64,000 nucleotides of DNA from Spirosoma luteum DSM 19990 (GTDB lineage: Bacteria > Bacteroidota > Bacteroidia > Cytophagales > Spirosomataceae). The notes below the pieces were generated by a model. The model was not told where the DNA came from. It searched no databases and saw only the letters and a program-made list of their open reading frames with translations. The translations under genes were made by a program, and so were the position numbers. Positions 8,284-18,409 of this stretch are shown here, one piece after another. Numbering within the stretch: position 1 is the stretch's first letter; each line of letters opens with the position of its first letter. The DNA lies in contig NZ_KB893279.1 of assembly GCF_000374065.1 (NCBI RefSeq), positions 40,220 to 104,219 on the forward strand, written 5' to 3'.

Positions 8284-9867
8284 CTATCCACGTCCCGTCA
8301 TTCTGGTCAGCTTTAAAAGTTTTGTTACGACTTCATCCGTCAGTTGGTTCGGGTCCAGCCGCCATTGCCAGCTACGGCCGCCCGCGCCGGGGGTGTTCAT
8401 CCGATGCGTTTCGTCCAGGTTAAGCACATCCTGTATAGGCAGAATGGCCAATCGCGCTACAGATTGCATGGTTAATCGGCAAATCTGATCGACTACGTTA
8501 TTCTCAGTTATATCGATACCCAGATAATCGTTGAGGTGCCGACGGTGCAGATCGTCCAGTTCGTGGAACCAGCCTAAAGTGGTATTGTTGTCGTGCGTGC
8601 CCGAATAGACCGCAACGTTTTCGGTATGATTATGGATCGCATGAGTAGAGGTTGGCATATCCTGACCGAAACCAAACTGGGCTACCCGCATACCCGGAAG
8701 GCCATAATGGCGCAGATAAGGCTGGATGTCGGCTGCTTTTTCCCCCAGGTCTTCAGCAATGACCGGTAGCTGCACAAACTGACGATGCATGGCATGCATA
8801 AATGCTTCAATAGGGGCTTTAACCCATGTACCCACTTTAGCCGTTGGCTCGCTAACGGGAATCTCCCAGTATACCACAAACCCCAAAAAATGGTCCAGTC
8901 GGGTCAGGCTGTACAGTGACATCTGGTGCCGAAGCCGACTCATCCACCAGGCAAAGCCCGTACGCTCGTGCTCAGGCCAGTCGTAAATTGGGTTTCCCCA
9001 ACGCTGTCCATATTCACTAAAATAATCCGGGGGGGCACCGGCTACAAACAGGGGCTGAAATTCTTCGTCCAGCTTAAACAGCGTTGGATTCGCCCACACA
9101 TCAGCACTGTTGAACTGAACATAAATGGGAATATCACCAATCAAATGAATTTTCTTGCCGAAACAGTAGGCCATCAACGCACTCCATTGCCGGAAAAAGA
9201 AATACTGTTCTACTTTCAGTGTCTCAATCCGGTCACGAAGCCGTTCTGTATGCCGGGTAAGTGCATCCGGGTTACGCCGACGCATTTCTTCCGGCCAATG
9301 AACCCAGTTCGGTTCGCCAATTTCTTCCTGAAAAGCCGTAAAAAGGGAATAATCATTAAGCCAGTTAGCCTGCCAGCCACAAAACCGGTCGTAATCGCTG
9401 CGTTGGGAAGGGTCCGCTTTTTGCAAAAATGTTTCGGCTGCTTTTTGTAATAAGGGGCGTTTCTTTATCCAGGCCACGTGCATTATGTTGGGTGCCTGAG
9501 AAAGTGGCCCAGCCATTACGTCCGGTGCTGTAGTGCCGGATAGGGAGGCCGTTTCCGAAACGGTAACGTTTTTGACAGACTGCTCGTTAAAGACGGCCAG
9601 GTCATCGACACTCAGCCAGTTTTCATCCGCCAGCATCTCCAGGCTAATCATCAATATGTTTCCGGCAAAGGCTGACGGACTACTGTAGGGGGAGAAACCA
9701 GCACCGGGGTCGACCGGGGTTAGTGGTAAGATTTGCCAGTACGTTTGGCCCGATTTTTCCAGAAAATCCGCAAATCGGTACGCTTCAGGGCCTAGGTCGC
9801 CCACACCGTGAGCGGATGGTAATGAAGTGATATGAAGCAATAAGCCACTCGAACGTTGCTGTAACAT
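8284..9867 (-). CDS. malQ: 4-alpha-glucanotransferase (amylomaltase, GH77)
   Basis: Transfers alpha-1,4-glucan segments between maltooligosaccharides during glycogen or maltodextrin metabolism in the cytoplasm. The 527-aa protein has the full GH77 set: LLHITSLPSAHGVGDLG at the N-terminus, DIPIYVQFNSADVW, catalytic nucleophile D325 in TRLDHFLGF, acid/base E372 in VIAEDLG, and D426 in YSGTHDNNTT. Length is normal for bacterial MalQ. The first Met is followed at once by conserved sequence, so this start is good. It is first in the minus-strand cluster; about 260 bp separate it from the divergent atpD. No other maltose genes lie nearby. Confidence 0.95.
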   Translation of the reverse strand: MLQQRSSGLLLHITSLPSAHGVGDLGPEAYRFADFLEKSGQTYWQILPLTPVDPGAGFSPYSSPSAFAGNILMISLEMLADENWLSVDDLAVFNEQSVKNVTVSETASLSGTTAPDVMAGPLSQAPNIMHVAWIKKRPLLQKAAETFLQKADPSQRSDYDRFCGWQANWLNDYSLFTAFQEEIGEPNWVHWPEEMRRRNPDALTRHTERLRDRIETLKVEQYFFFRQWSALMAYCFGKKIHLIGDIPIYVQFNSADVWANPTLFKLDEEFQPLFVAGAPPDYFSEYGQRWGNPIYDWPEHERTGFAWWMSRLRHQMSLYSLTRLDHFLGFVVYWEIPVSEPTAKVGTWVKAPIEAFMHAMHRQFVQLPVIAEDLGEKAADIQPYLRHYGLPGMRVAQFGFGQDMPTSTHAIHNHTENVAVYSGTHDNNTTLGWFHELDDLHRRHLNDYLGIDITENNVVDQICRLTMQSVARLAILPIQDVLNLDETHRMNTPGAGGRSWQWRLDPNQLTDEVVTKLLKLTRMTGRG

Positions 9868-10039
9868 GAAAAAGCATTAAGACATTTGTCGGTATACACC
9901 AGTGAATAGCGTGAATTTCTTCACGAAACGGCCGACTTGTTTTTGTACAAATCCGGTCAGGGTTGCTTTTGTTCAGTTTTTTGCCTAAAAACCTTACTGT
10001 TAAACCCATTCGGTTCTGAATCAGGTAGAAAATGAGTAG

Positions 10040-11653
<1,614 letters not shown>

Positions 11654-11665
11654 ATCCGGGCTCAC

Positions 11666-11717
11666 GATTCGATGGTTGTGGTTTATAAAGCCATTTGGGA
11701 ACCGTAACCATCGAATC
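11666..11717 (+). repeat. 18-bp stem-loop in the atpD-atpC gap
   Basis: Arms 11666-11683 and 11700-11717 pair over 18 bp with two G-U wobbles (12 perfect outer pairs gattcgatggtt/aaccatcgaatc), 16-nt loop. No strong U-run follows. It starts 12 bp after the atpD stop. Possible roles are partial termination, mRNA processing or protection of the atpD 3' end. The remaining 190 bp before atpC hold no other feature I can name. Confidence 0.65.
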
Positions 11718-11906
11718 AGTTTGACTAGTCCTTCGTTGACTCGCGACAGCATATAAATGAATCATTGAACGGCTGGTACGGGCTGCAAGGGCAAAGGAAT
11801 TTTGTAGAAATTATAATGTATGGATGAATGCTGTTGATAGGTTGATATAAATACATCAGCCCGTTTATCATTCATAACCGCACCGGCAACCCGGTCATCA
11901 AATAAC

Positions 11907-12152
11907 ATGACAGTAGAAATTATAACGCCTGATCGTAAGGTTTTTTCTGGTGAAGCCAGTGCCGTTACCTTTCCGGGAATTGATGGACAATTTCAGGTGC
12001 TGAATGACCATGCCCCGCTGGTGAGTACCCTGGCAAAAGGATCGATGATTGTCCAATCATCAGCCGGTCAGCAGACATTCACCGTTGATGGTGGCGTAGT
12101 GGAAGTACTCCAAAACCGGGTACTGGTACTGGCTGAATCGGTTGTAGCGTAA
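11907..12152 (+). CDS. atpC: F1F0 ATP synthase subunit epsilon, short form
   Basis: Central-stalk subunit linking the F1 head to the c-ring. The 81-aa sequence covers the N-terminal beta-sandwich only (ITPDRKVFSGEASAVTFPGIDGQFQVLNDHAPLVSTL, then FTVDGGVVEVLQNRVLVLAE). The C-terminal two-helix domain found in the ~130-aa forms, which inhibits ATP hydrolysis in E. coli and Bacillus, is missing; the stop codon is followed directly by a terminator, so this is not a frameshift. It follows atpD by 253 bp, unusually far, and ends the unit. Confidence 0.92.
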   Translation: MTVEIITPDRKVFSGEASAVTFPGIDGQFQVLNDHAPLVSTLAKGSMIVQSSAGQQTFTVDGGVVEVLQNRVLVLAESVVA

Positions 12153-12170
12153 GAGCCGAATTAGTCCCCG

Positions 12171-12211
12171 AAAAAAAGCGATTCACTTAGCAGTAGGTGA
12201 GCCGCTTTTTT
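12171..12211 (+). terminator. Rho-independent terminator of atpD-atpC
   Basis: Run of A plus GCG at 12171-12180 pairs with CGC plus T6 at 12203-12211; the interior also pairs in part (attcac with ggtgag). It lies 18 bp after the atpC stop and before udk. Confidence 0.75.
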
Positions 12212-12264
12212 ATTGCGCTTATTATTTTCATTACTTACTTTTTGCTTCATCCGGTACAATACGC

Positions 12265-12882
12265 ATGACTCCCAAACCATTTATAGTTGGCATTACCGGT
12301 GGCAGTGCTTCGGGCAAAACGTCATTTTTGAAAGATGTACTAAGTGCCTTTAATGAAGATCAGATTTGCCTGATTTCTCAGGATAATTATTACCGAACGA
12401 TTGACCACATACCAAAAGATCAAAACGGAGTCTACAATTTCGATGTGCCGGTTACTATTAATCACGAGCGATTTGCGGAGCATTTGAACAAGTTACACGC
12501 AGGGGAAACGGTCGAAACGCCTGAGTATGGCTTCAATAATCCAAACGCAGTTCCCCGAACGTTAACATACCGGCCCACGCCGATTGTGGTTGTTGAAGGC
12601 CTATTCGTTTTTCATTTTTCCGATGTGGCTAGCCAATTGGATTTGAAAGTGTACATAACCGCCAAAAACCAGATAAAGCTGGACCGGCGTCTGCTTCGCG
12701 ATCAGGCTGAGCGAGGCCTCACAGAGGAGATCATTAACTACCAGTGGAAACACCACGTTCGGCCAGCTTATCGGGAATATGTGAAGCCTCATAAGGACGA
12801 AGCAGACATCGTCATTCCTAATAACCACAATTACAAAAAAGGATTAGACGTATTGATTGCCTTTTTGAAAACGAAGGTCTAA
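12265..12882 (+). CDS. udk: Uridine kinase
   Basis: Phosphorylates uridine and cytidine to the monophosphates in pyrimidine salvage. The 205-aa protein has P-loop G12-GSASGKT near the N-terminus, the SQDNYY substrate segment, FDVPVTINHERF, VVVEGLFVF (Walker B-like) and the lid RRLLRDQAERGLT. Length is normal. It lies between the atpC terminator and a convergent reductase; the two stop codons overlap by 2 bp, so no private terminator exists. The -7 region before it (ttactttttg) is only an imperfect promoter match. Confidence 0.93.
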   Translation: MTPKPFIVGITGGSASGKTSFLKDVLSAFNEDQICLISQDNYYRTIDHIPKDQNGVYNFDVPVTINHERFAEHLNKLHAGETVETPEYGFNNPNAVPRTLTYRPTPIVVVEGLFVFHFSDVASQLDLKVYITAKNQIKLDRRLLRDQAERGLTEEIINYQWKHHVRPAYREYVKPHKDEADIVIPNNHNYKKGLDVLIAFLKTKV

Positions 12883-13934
12883 CGCTCAATTACAACATCA
12901 TCACTTTCCGGGTATCCCGTGCAGGTAAGTACCCAGCCATCAGCCAGGTCATGCTCGGTCAGGACATCGTTGATCGTCATGTAAACACGGCCCGACAGGC
13001 ACCGAGCCATGCAGGTAGAGCAACGCTCACTCCGGCAACTATACGGTAAGCGCACCCCTTCATCCCAGGCCGCCTGTAAAATAGATTTGTAGGCCGGAAC
13101 CTGTATCTCAATTTCCTGGCTGCGGTAGCGAATCAACACTGTGCGGTCTTGCGCTAAAAAGGGTGGGGGTGTAGCCATAACCAGGTCTACCACAAAATTT
13201 TCCTGCCGAATCTGCTCCCGGCGAAAACCACTGAATACCAGTAAAAACTGAACCATTCGCCTATAATCGGATGGGCCGCAGAGATAGAAACGTAACGTTT
13301 CGGGAGTGGAATTACCAACTAATTCGGGTAGCAGTTGCTCAAGCATTACGTTGTTCAAGCGGCCATGTAGCCCAGTCCAGCCATCAGGGGGATTGCTCAG
13401 TAAATAATGGAGTTTGAAACGGTTGGGGTACTCGCGCTGTAGGCCATCCAGTTCCGGTCGAAAAATAATGCTTTCCTGCATTGAGTTGCTGTACAGCAGG
13501 GTTACATGCCGGTCTTCAGTCGTCCGTAATACCTGCTTTACTATAGCGAACAGCGGTGTTATACCGCTGCCTGCCCCCAGCAATACAACATCTCCTGACT
13601 GTGTATCATCCAATGTGAATCGTCCGGCAGGATGTAAACTTGTCAGCACATCGCCAACTTGCAGCGTGTCGAGTAAAAACCGTGAAATTTCTCCGTTTTG
13701 AATGCGCTTGATGGTTAGGCGCAGCATTTCCCCGGGGGCCGAACTGAGAGAGTAGGACCGACGTACTTCGTGCCCATTATGCCTGAGAATCAAGGTCAGA
13801 AATTGCCCAGCTTGATACGAAACAGTCTGACCATTAATCGGTTCAAGAAAATAGCTTTTTACCGCAGACCGGTCTGTCGATTCGGTTTCGGGACTAATAC
13901 GAACGATGCGTAGCTGAAGGAATTCATCGGTCAT
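12879..13934 (-). CDS. FNR-type reductase with C-terminal [2Fe-2S] ferredoxin domain
   Basis: A 351-aa flavin oxidoreductase carrying electrons between NAD(P)H and a [2Fe-2S] centre. Order: FAD domain with RRSYSLSS (about residues 60-67), NAD(P) domain beginning LLGAGSGITPLFAIVK, and plant-type ferredoxin domain with Cys 300, 305, 308 and 338 (CX4CX2CX29C). This order matches PaaE and the HmpX/BoxA group. No paaABCD genes are near, so a phenylacetate role is not supported; it may serve a desaturase, hydroxylase or general ferredoxin reduction. Its 3' end overlaps udk and it is divergent from nadA. Confidence 0.88.
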   Translation of the reverse strand: MTDEFLQLRIVRISPETESTDRSAVKSYFLEPINGQTVSYQAGQFLTLILRHNGHEVRRSYSLSSAPGEMLRLTIKRIQNGEISRFLLDTLQVGDVLTSLHPAGRFTLDDTQSGDVVLLGAGSGITPLFAIVKQVLRTTEDRHVTLLYSNSMQESIIFRPELDGLQREYPNRFKLHYLLSNPPDGWTGLHGRLNNVMLEQLLPELVGNSTPETLRFYLCGPSDYRRMVQFLLVFSGFRREQIRQENFVVDLVMATPPPFLAQDRTVLIRYRSQEIEIQVPAYKSILQAAWDEGVRLPYSCRSERCSTCMARCLSGRVYMTINDVLTEHDLADGWVLTCTGYPESDDVVIER

Positions 13935-14015
13935 GTAAAAAACGGTTGGTTCCGGGACTAACTAATTACGGCCCATTTTTTGAAAGCACAAACCATTTCC
14001 TGAAATTAGCCCGGC

Positions 14016-14060
14016 GTGGATACGCCCGGTACGGTCCGTCGTTAAGGTGGATACGCCCGG
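14016..14060. promoter_or_regulatory. 14-bp direct repeats upstream of nadA
   Basis: gtggatacgcccgg occurs exactly twice, at 14016-14029 and 14047-14060, 31 bp apart (about three helical turns). They lie in the divergent gap between the reductase and nadA, 130-170 bp before the nadA start. They could bind a regulator of NAD synthesis; the motif is not one I recognise. Confidence 0.45.
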
Positions 14061-14187
14061 CCCGTTGCTACCCCAAACGCTATTTCTGCCGTACTCTCTG
14101 GCTTTCCACAGACGGGCAGAATCATCGTTAGACGTGACGTTTTCCGTTTTCCCGTGTTATGTACCTAGATACACTACCTATATACAA

Positions 14188-15177
14188 ATGGAAGCACTCT
14201 TAGAAGAAGTTCAACGCGTAGGCTACGTTAATAAAGCCGTAGCAGAAGATATTGACCTGATAGCAGAAATAAATCGACTCAGAAAAGAGAAGAATGCCGT
14301 TATTCTGGCGCACTATTATGTGGATGAGGCTATTCAGGACTTAGCTGATTATGTTGGCGATAGCCTTGGCCTGAGTCAGCAGGCAGCGGCTACACCCGCT
14401 GATATGATTGTGTTCTGTGGGGTTCACTTTATGGGCGAAACCGCTAAAGTATTGTCGCCGGATAAGAAAGTCGTTATTCCTGACCTGAACGCCGGCTGTT
14501 CTCTGGCTGATTCGGCCCCGGCCGATAAATTCGCCGAATTCAAAGCGCATTATCCCGACCATATTGTACTATCATACATCAATTGCTCGGCGGATATAAA
14601 GGCGTTGTCCGATATTATTGTCACGTCGTCCAACGCGTTGAAAATTGTTGAGAGTCTGCCAAAAGACCAGAAAATTATCTTCGCGCCGGATGCTAACCTG
14701 GGGCGTTTTGTCGCAAAGAAAACGGGTCGCGATATGGTATTGTGGGAAGGAGCTTGCATTGTGCATATTGACATCTCTTCAGAAAAATTAGCTAAACTTC
14801 GGGCTGAGTATCCCGACGCTAAATTCATTGCCCACCCGGAATGTCAGGAACATATTCTAAGTCAGGCCGATTTTGTAGGGTCAACTACAGCACTGCTCAA
14901 ATACGTGGTGGACAGCCCCGAGCAAACGCTTATTATTGGGACCGAAGCGGGTATTCTGCACAAAATGAAACTGGCTGCTCCGCACAAAAAACTTATACCG
15001 GCCCCGGCTACGGCAAACAATACCTGTGCCTGCTCGGAATGCCCGTACATGAAAATGAACACGCTCGAAAAGTTGTACAATTGTATGCTGTACGAACAGC
15101 CCGAAATTCTGGTGCCGGAGGATGTGCGGGTGAAAGCCTACGAATCCGTAGCGCGGATGCTGGAGTTAAGTAAGTGA
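14188..15177 (+). CDS. nadA: Quinolinate synthase A
   Basis: [4Fe-4S] enzyme that condenses iminoaspartate with dihydroxyacetone phosphate to quinolinate, the second step of NAD synthesis from aspartate. The 329-aa product from the ATG at 14188 begins just before conserved sequence; the longer frame from 14047 adds 47 residues without similarity and covers a direct repeat. Visible: [28 protein letters not shown]77 in [13 protein letters not shown]190 in WEGACIVH, and C280-x-C-x2-C285 near the C-terminus, consistent with cluster ligation. nadB follows by 71 bp; the two act in sequence and iminoaspartate is labile, so co-expression fits. Confidence 0.95.
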   Translation: MEALLEEVQRVGYVNKAVAEDIDLIAEINRLRKEKNAVILAHYYVDEAIQDLADYVGDSLGLSQQAAATPADMIVFCGVHFMGETAKVLSPDKKVVIPDLNAGCSLADSAPADKFAEFKAHYPDHIVLSYINCSADIKALSDIIVTSSNALKIVESLPKDQKIIFAPDANLGRFVAKKTGRDMVLWEGACIVHIDISSEKLAKLRAEYPDAKFIAHPECQEHILSQADFVGSTTALLKYVVDSPEQTLIIGTEAGILHKMKLAAPHKKLIPAPATANNTCACSECPYMKMNTLEKLYNCMLYEQPEILVPEDVRVKAYESVARMLELSK

Positions 15178-15248
15178 AAATACAACTGATAAGTACTGAT
15201 AACGGCGACGATTGATTGCTATTTTTCTTTAGAACATAAATAATAACA

Positions 15249-16838
15249 ATGCCCAATCAATTTGATTTTCTGGTTATCGGCTCCGGTATTGCGGGCCTGA
15301 GTTACGCCACCAAACTTGCTATCCATTTTGAAGAGATACAGCAATCGGTTCGGATTGGCGTCATTACCAAAGTGCAGGCCGACGAAACAAACACCAAATA
15401 CGCGCAGGGGGGCATTGCCGCCGTGTGGTCGGAAGATGATTCGTTCGAGAAACATATCGACGACACAATGGTAGCGGGCGATTTCCTGAGTGACCCCCAC
15501 ATTGTCGAAATTGTGGTACGGGAAGCACCGGAACGCATTCAGGAGTTAATTGATTATGGCACCCGGTTTGATAAGGAGCACGACAGTACCGATTATGACC
15601 TGGCTAAAGAAGGCGGGCATTCCGATTTCAGAATACTGCATTTTAAGGATATTACAGGAGCGGAGATAGAGCGCGCCCTGCTCAACAAAGCGCGGTCAAT
15701 GGCCAGTATCGAGATTTTCACCCATTTCTACGCTGTTGAACTCATAACCCGTCACCAACTTGGCGAAACGGTGCATCGCTACGACAATAATAACGTTTGT
15801 TTTGGGGCTTACGTGTTGAACACCCAAACGGGGCAGGTTGAGAAATTCCTTGCCAAAACAACATTACTGGCCACGGGGGGGATTGGCAACGTATACCAGA
15901 ATACGACGAACCCCAGCATTGCTACGGGCGATGGGATTGCGATGGCCTACCGCGCCAAAGGTATTTGTAAGGACATGGAGTTCATCCAGTTTCACCCTAC
16001 TGCCCTGTACGAACCTGATAAAAAGCCAAACTTCCTGATATCTGAAGCGGTACGCGGCTTTGGGGGTGTTTTGCGCAACATGAAGGGAGAAACGTTTATG
16101 GAGAACTATGACGACCGGCTGTCTTTGGCACCGCGTGACATTGTGGCCCGCGCCATTGACTCCGAAATGAAAAAGTCCGGCGACCCCCACGTGTTCATCG
16201 ACGTAACGCATGTAGACTACGAACGTTTTGTTGAGCATTTTCCGAATATCACCGCCTACTGTGCCGACCACTATGGGCTGGATTTGCGTAAAGATTTCAT
16301 TCCTGTTGTACCGGCTCAGCACTACATGTGTGGGGGTGTCCGGGTAAATGAGTTTGGGCAAACGAACATCAATTTCCTGTATGCCGTCGGCGAATGCGCC
16401 TGTACAGGTTTGCACGGAGCTAATCGTCTGGCCAGTAATTCCCTGCTCGAAGCGGTAGTATTTGGTCATCGTGCTTACCTTAAAACCGCCGAGAACTACG
16501 GAAACGCCATCTTGCCCACCGACATTCCGGCCTGGAATGATGCCGGTACAACCCATCCCGAAGAGTTGATTTTAGTTACTGAGATTCAGCGCGAACTCGA
16601 AGCGATCATGTCAAACTACGTGGGTATCGTCCGCTCGAACCGACGCCTGAAGCGCGCTATGGACCGGCTCGAACTGCTGTATATTGAACACGAAGAGCTT
16701 TACAAACAATCGAAAGTGTCGGTACGCATCTGCGAATTACGAAATATGATTGAAGTGGCGTACCTGGTAATCAAAGCGGCCATGGCCCGGCGCGACAATC
16801 GGGGGTTACATTTCAATCTGGATAATGTGAAGTCTTAG
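15249..16838 (+). CDS. nadB: L-aspartate oxidase
   Basis: FAD enzyme that oxidises L-aspartate to iminoaspartate, the first step of NAD synthesis, feeding NadA just upstream. The 529-aa protein opens with FAD-binding GSGIAGLSYATKLA and shows TKYAQGGIAAVWS, EGGHSDFRILHFKDITG, ATGGIGNVYQNTTNPSIATGDGIAMAYRAKG, QFHPTALY and SNSLLEAVVFGHRA, all as in the succinate-dehydrogenase flavoprotein superfamily with the NadB pattern. Length is normal. nadC is not in the window. The 170 bp after it hold no hairpin or gene that I can support. Confidence 0.96.
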   Translation: MPNQFDFLVIGSGIAGLSYATKLAIHFEEIQQSVRIGVITKVQADETNTKYAQGGIAAVWSEDDSFEKHIDDTMVAGDFLSDPHIVEIVVREAPERIQELIDYGTRFDKEHDSTDYDLAKEGGHSDFRILHFKDITGAEIERALLNKARSMASIEIFTHFYAVELITRHQLGETVHRYDNNNVCFGAYVLNTQTGQVEKFLAKTTLLATGGIGNVYQNTTNPSIATGDGIAMAYRAKGICKDMEFIQFHPTALYEPDKKPNFLISEAVRGFGGVLRNMKGETFMENYDDRLSLAPRDIVARAIDSEMKKSGDPHVFIDVTHVDYERFVEHFPNITAYCADHYGLDLRKDFIPVVPAQHYMCGGVRVNEFGQTNINFLYAVGECACTGLHGANRLASNSLLEAVVFGHRAYLKTAENYGNAILPTDIPAWNDAGTTHPEELILVTEIQRELEAIMSNYVGIVRSNRRLKRAMDRLELLYIEHEELYKQSKVSVRICELRNMIEVAYLVIKAAMARRDNRGLHFNLDNVKS

Positions 16839-17008
16839 TGATTTGTTAATAAGGGAATTTGTCTGCTTTTCCAAAGGGGTACCATCAACTGAAATTGGTT
16901 TGATAATCCGCCTGAAACTGATGATTTGGCTGATAGAGGCAAGGGGGAGTTTGGTTTCTGCCAACAGACGTAACATATTGCGGCTGTTATGCGTCAGCCA
17001 GAACTGTT

Positions 17009-18370
17009 ATGAATCAGCAAGACATTATCGACTTCATCATCCAGTGCGATAGTCCTAAAATCAAATATGCGTTTACCGACATTGATGGGGTGTTGCGCGG
17101 TAAAATCATTCACCGGAAGAAGTTCCTGGATGGCCTGACGGATGGTTTTGGTTTTTGCGATGTCGTCTGGGGCTGGGATTCGTCGGATACGCCTTACGAT
17201 AATGGACAAACGACGGGCTGGCATTCGGGTTATCCCGATGCACCGGTTCGTATTGATGTGTCAACGTTTCGCCAGCTTCCCTGGGAAGATAACATGCCTT
17301 TTTTTCTGGCCGACTTCAGTACTCCCGAAGGGGAAACAACCGTAGCTGCCTGCCCTCGTACACTGCTCAAACGAATAGCGGCACAAAGCCAGGAGATGGG
17401 TTTTCATGCCGAATTTGCCCAGGAGTTCGAGTGGTTCAACTTCCGGGAAACCCCGAATAGCCTACAACAAAAAAGCTTCCAGAATCTGGAACCCCTGACA
17501 CCCGGTATGTTTGGCTATTCCATCCTCCGGCCCTCACTCGAAAGTGCTTTCTATCACGATTTATTTGACCTGTTAGCCCAGTTTGATGTGCCGCTGGAAG
17601 GACTTCATACCGAAACAGGGCCTGGTGTTTATGAAGCGGCTATCATGCATGACGAGGTCATTCGGGCCGCCGATAAAGCAGCCTTGTTTAAAACCGGAGT
17701 GAAAGAAATTGCGTATCGGTATGGACTTATCGCTACGTTTATGGCTAAGTGGAACGCCGATTTGCCCGGTTGTAGTGGACATATTCACCAGAGTCTCTGG
17801 AATAAAGAGCAGACAAAAAACCTGTTTTTCGATGTGTCTAAACCCGATAAGATGAGCGAACTGATGCGGCAGTATATTGCCGGGCAGTTGTACTGCCTGC
17901 CGCATATTACACCTATGTTCGCCCCAACTATCAATAGCTACAAACGCCTGGTAGAAGGGGCATGGGCACCCACCACCGTTACCTGGTCTGTCGATAACCG
18001 AACCACAGCCTTGCGGGTACTGAACCACAAAGAAGCCTACACGCGGGTTGAACACCGGGTAGCGGGAGCAGACACAAATCCCTACCTAGCCATAGCTGCT
18101 TCGCTGGCATCAGGGTTGTATGGAATTCGCCGTAAGCTTTCGCTCGATATCCCGACTTCGGAGGGTAATGGCTATGCCGATAAGCGGAACGGTATTTTGC
18201 CAACAAACCTGGACGAAGCAACCCGCGCCATGGCCAATTCGCCCATAGCGGCTGAACTCTTCGGCACCGAATTTGTTGACCATTTCACCCGTACCCGCGA
18301 TTGGGAATGGCGGCAGTACCTCCGACAGGTGAGTGACTGGGAATTGAAACGATATTTTGAAATCATATAA
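17009..18370 (+). CDS. Glutamine-synthetase-like gamma-glutamyl ligase
   Basis: A 453-aa member of the glutamine synthetase fold. It has the beta-grasp start (DIIDFIIQCDSPKIKYAFTDIDGVLRGK), the metal-site EFEWFNF, ETGPGVYEAAI in place of the GS I HHEV site, PGCSGHIHQSLW, the ATP-site APTINSYKRLVEGAWAP and NRTTALRV. ETGPG and the length resemble PuuA/GlnT-type enzymes that glutamylate amines such as polyamines or ethanolamine rather than ammonia. It is followed after 39 bp by an APH-like kinase gene in the same direction. The true amine is unknown; classical glutamine synthesis is less likely but not excluded. Confidence 0.85.
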   Translation: MNQQDIIDFIIQCDSPKIKYAFTDIDGVLRGKIIHRKKFLDGLTDGFGFCDVVWGWDSSDTPYDNGQTTGWHSGYPDAPVRIDVSTFRQLPWEDNMPFFLADFSTPEGETTVAACPRTLLKRIAAQSQEMGFHAEFAQEFEWFNFRETPNSLQQKSFQNLEPLTPGMFGYSILRPSLESAFYHDLFDLLAQFDVPLEGLHTETGPGVYEAAIMHDEVIRAADKAALFKTGVKEIAYRYGLIATFMAKWNADLPGCSGHIHQSLWNKEQTKNLFFDVSKPDKMSELMRQYIAGQLYCLPHITPMFAPTINSYKRLVEGAWAPTTVTWSVDNRTTALRVLNHKEAYTRVEHRVAGADTNPYLAIAASLASGLYGIRRKLSLDIPTSEGNGYADKRNGILPTNLDEATRAMANSPIAAELFGTEFVDHFTRTRDWEWRQYLRQVSDWELKRYFEII

Positions 18371-18371
18371 T

Positions 18372-18399
18372 GTAGAGACGCAAGGTGTTGTGTCTCTAC
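18372..18399. repeat. Palindromic repeat between ligase and kinase genes
   Basis: gtagagacgc at 18372-18381 pairs with gtgtctctac at 18390-18399 (10 bp, one G-U) around an 8-nt loop. From memory this gtagagacgc...gcgtctctac unit is a dispersed palindromic repeat in cyanobacteria and some Bacteroidota. Only one copy is in this window. It lies 1 bp after the ligase stop and may act as a weak terminator or mRNA-stability element. Confidence 0.6.
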
Positions 18400-18409
18400 C
18401 GTCCGTTTT

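Noticed and set aside
14047-14187. Longer N-terminus for NadA
   Set aside because: The 47 extra residues show no NadA similarity, and the frame covers one of the direct repeats.
15864-16556. 230-codon open frame antisense to nadB
   Set aside because: Wholly inside a clear nadB gene in the opposite strand; an ordinary shadow of biased codon use. The same applies to the antisense frames within the TonB receptor, the dehydrogenase and the propeller genes.
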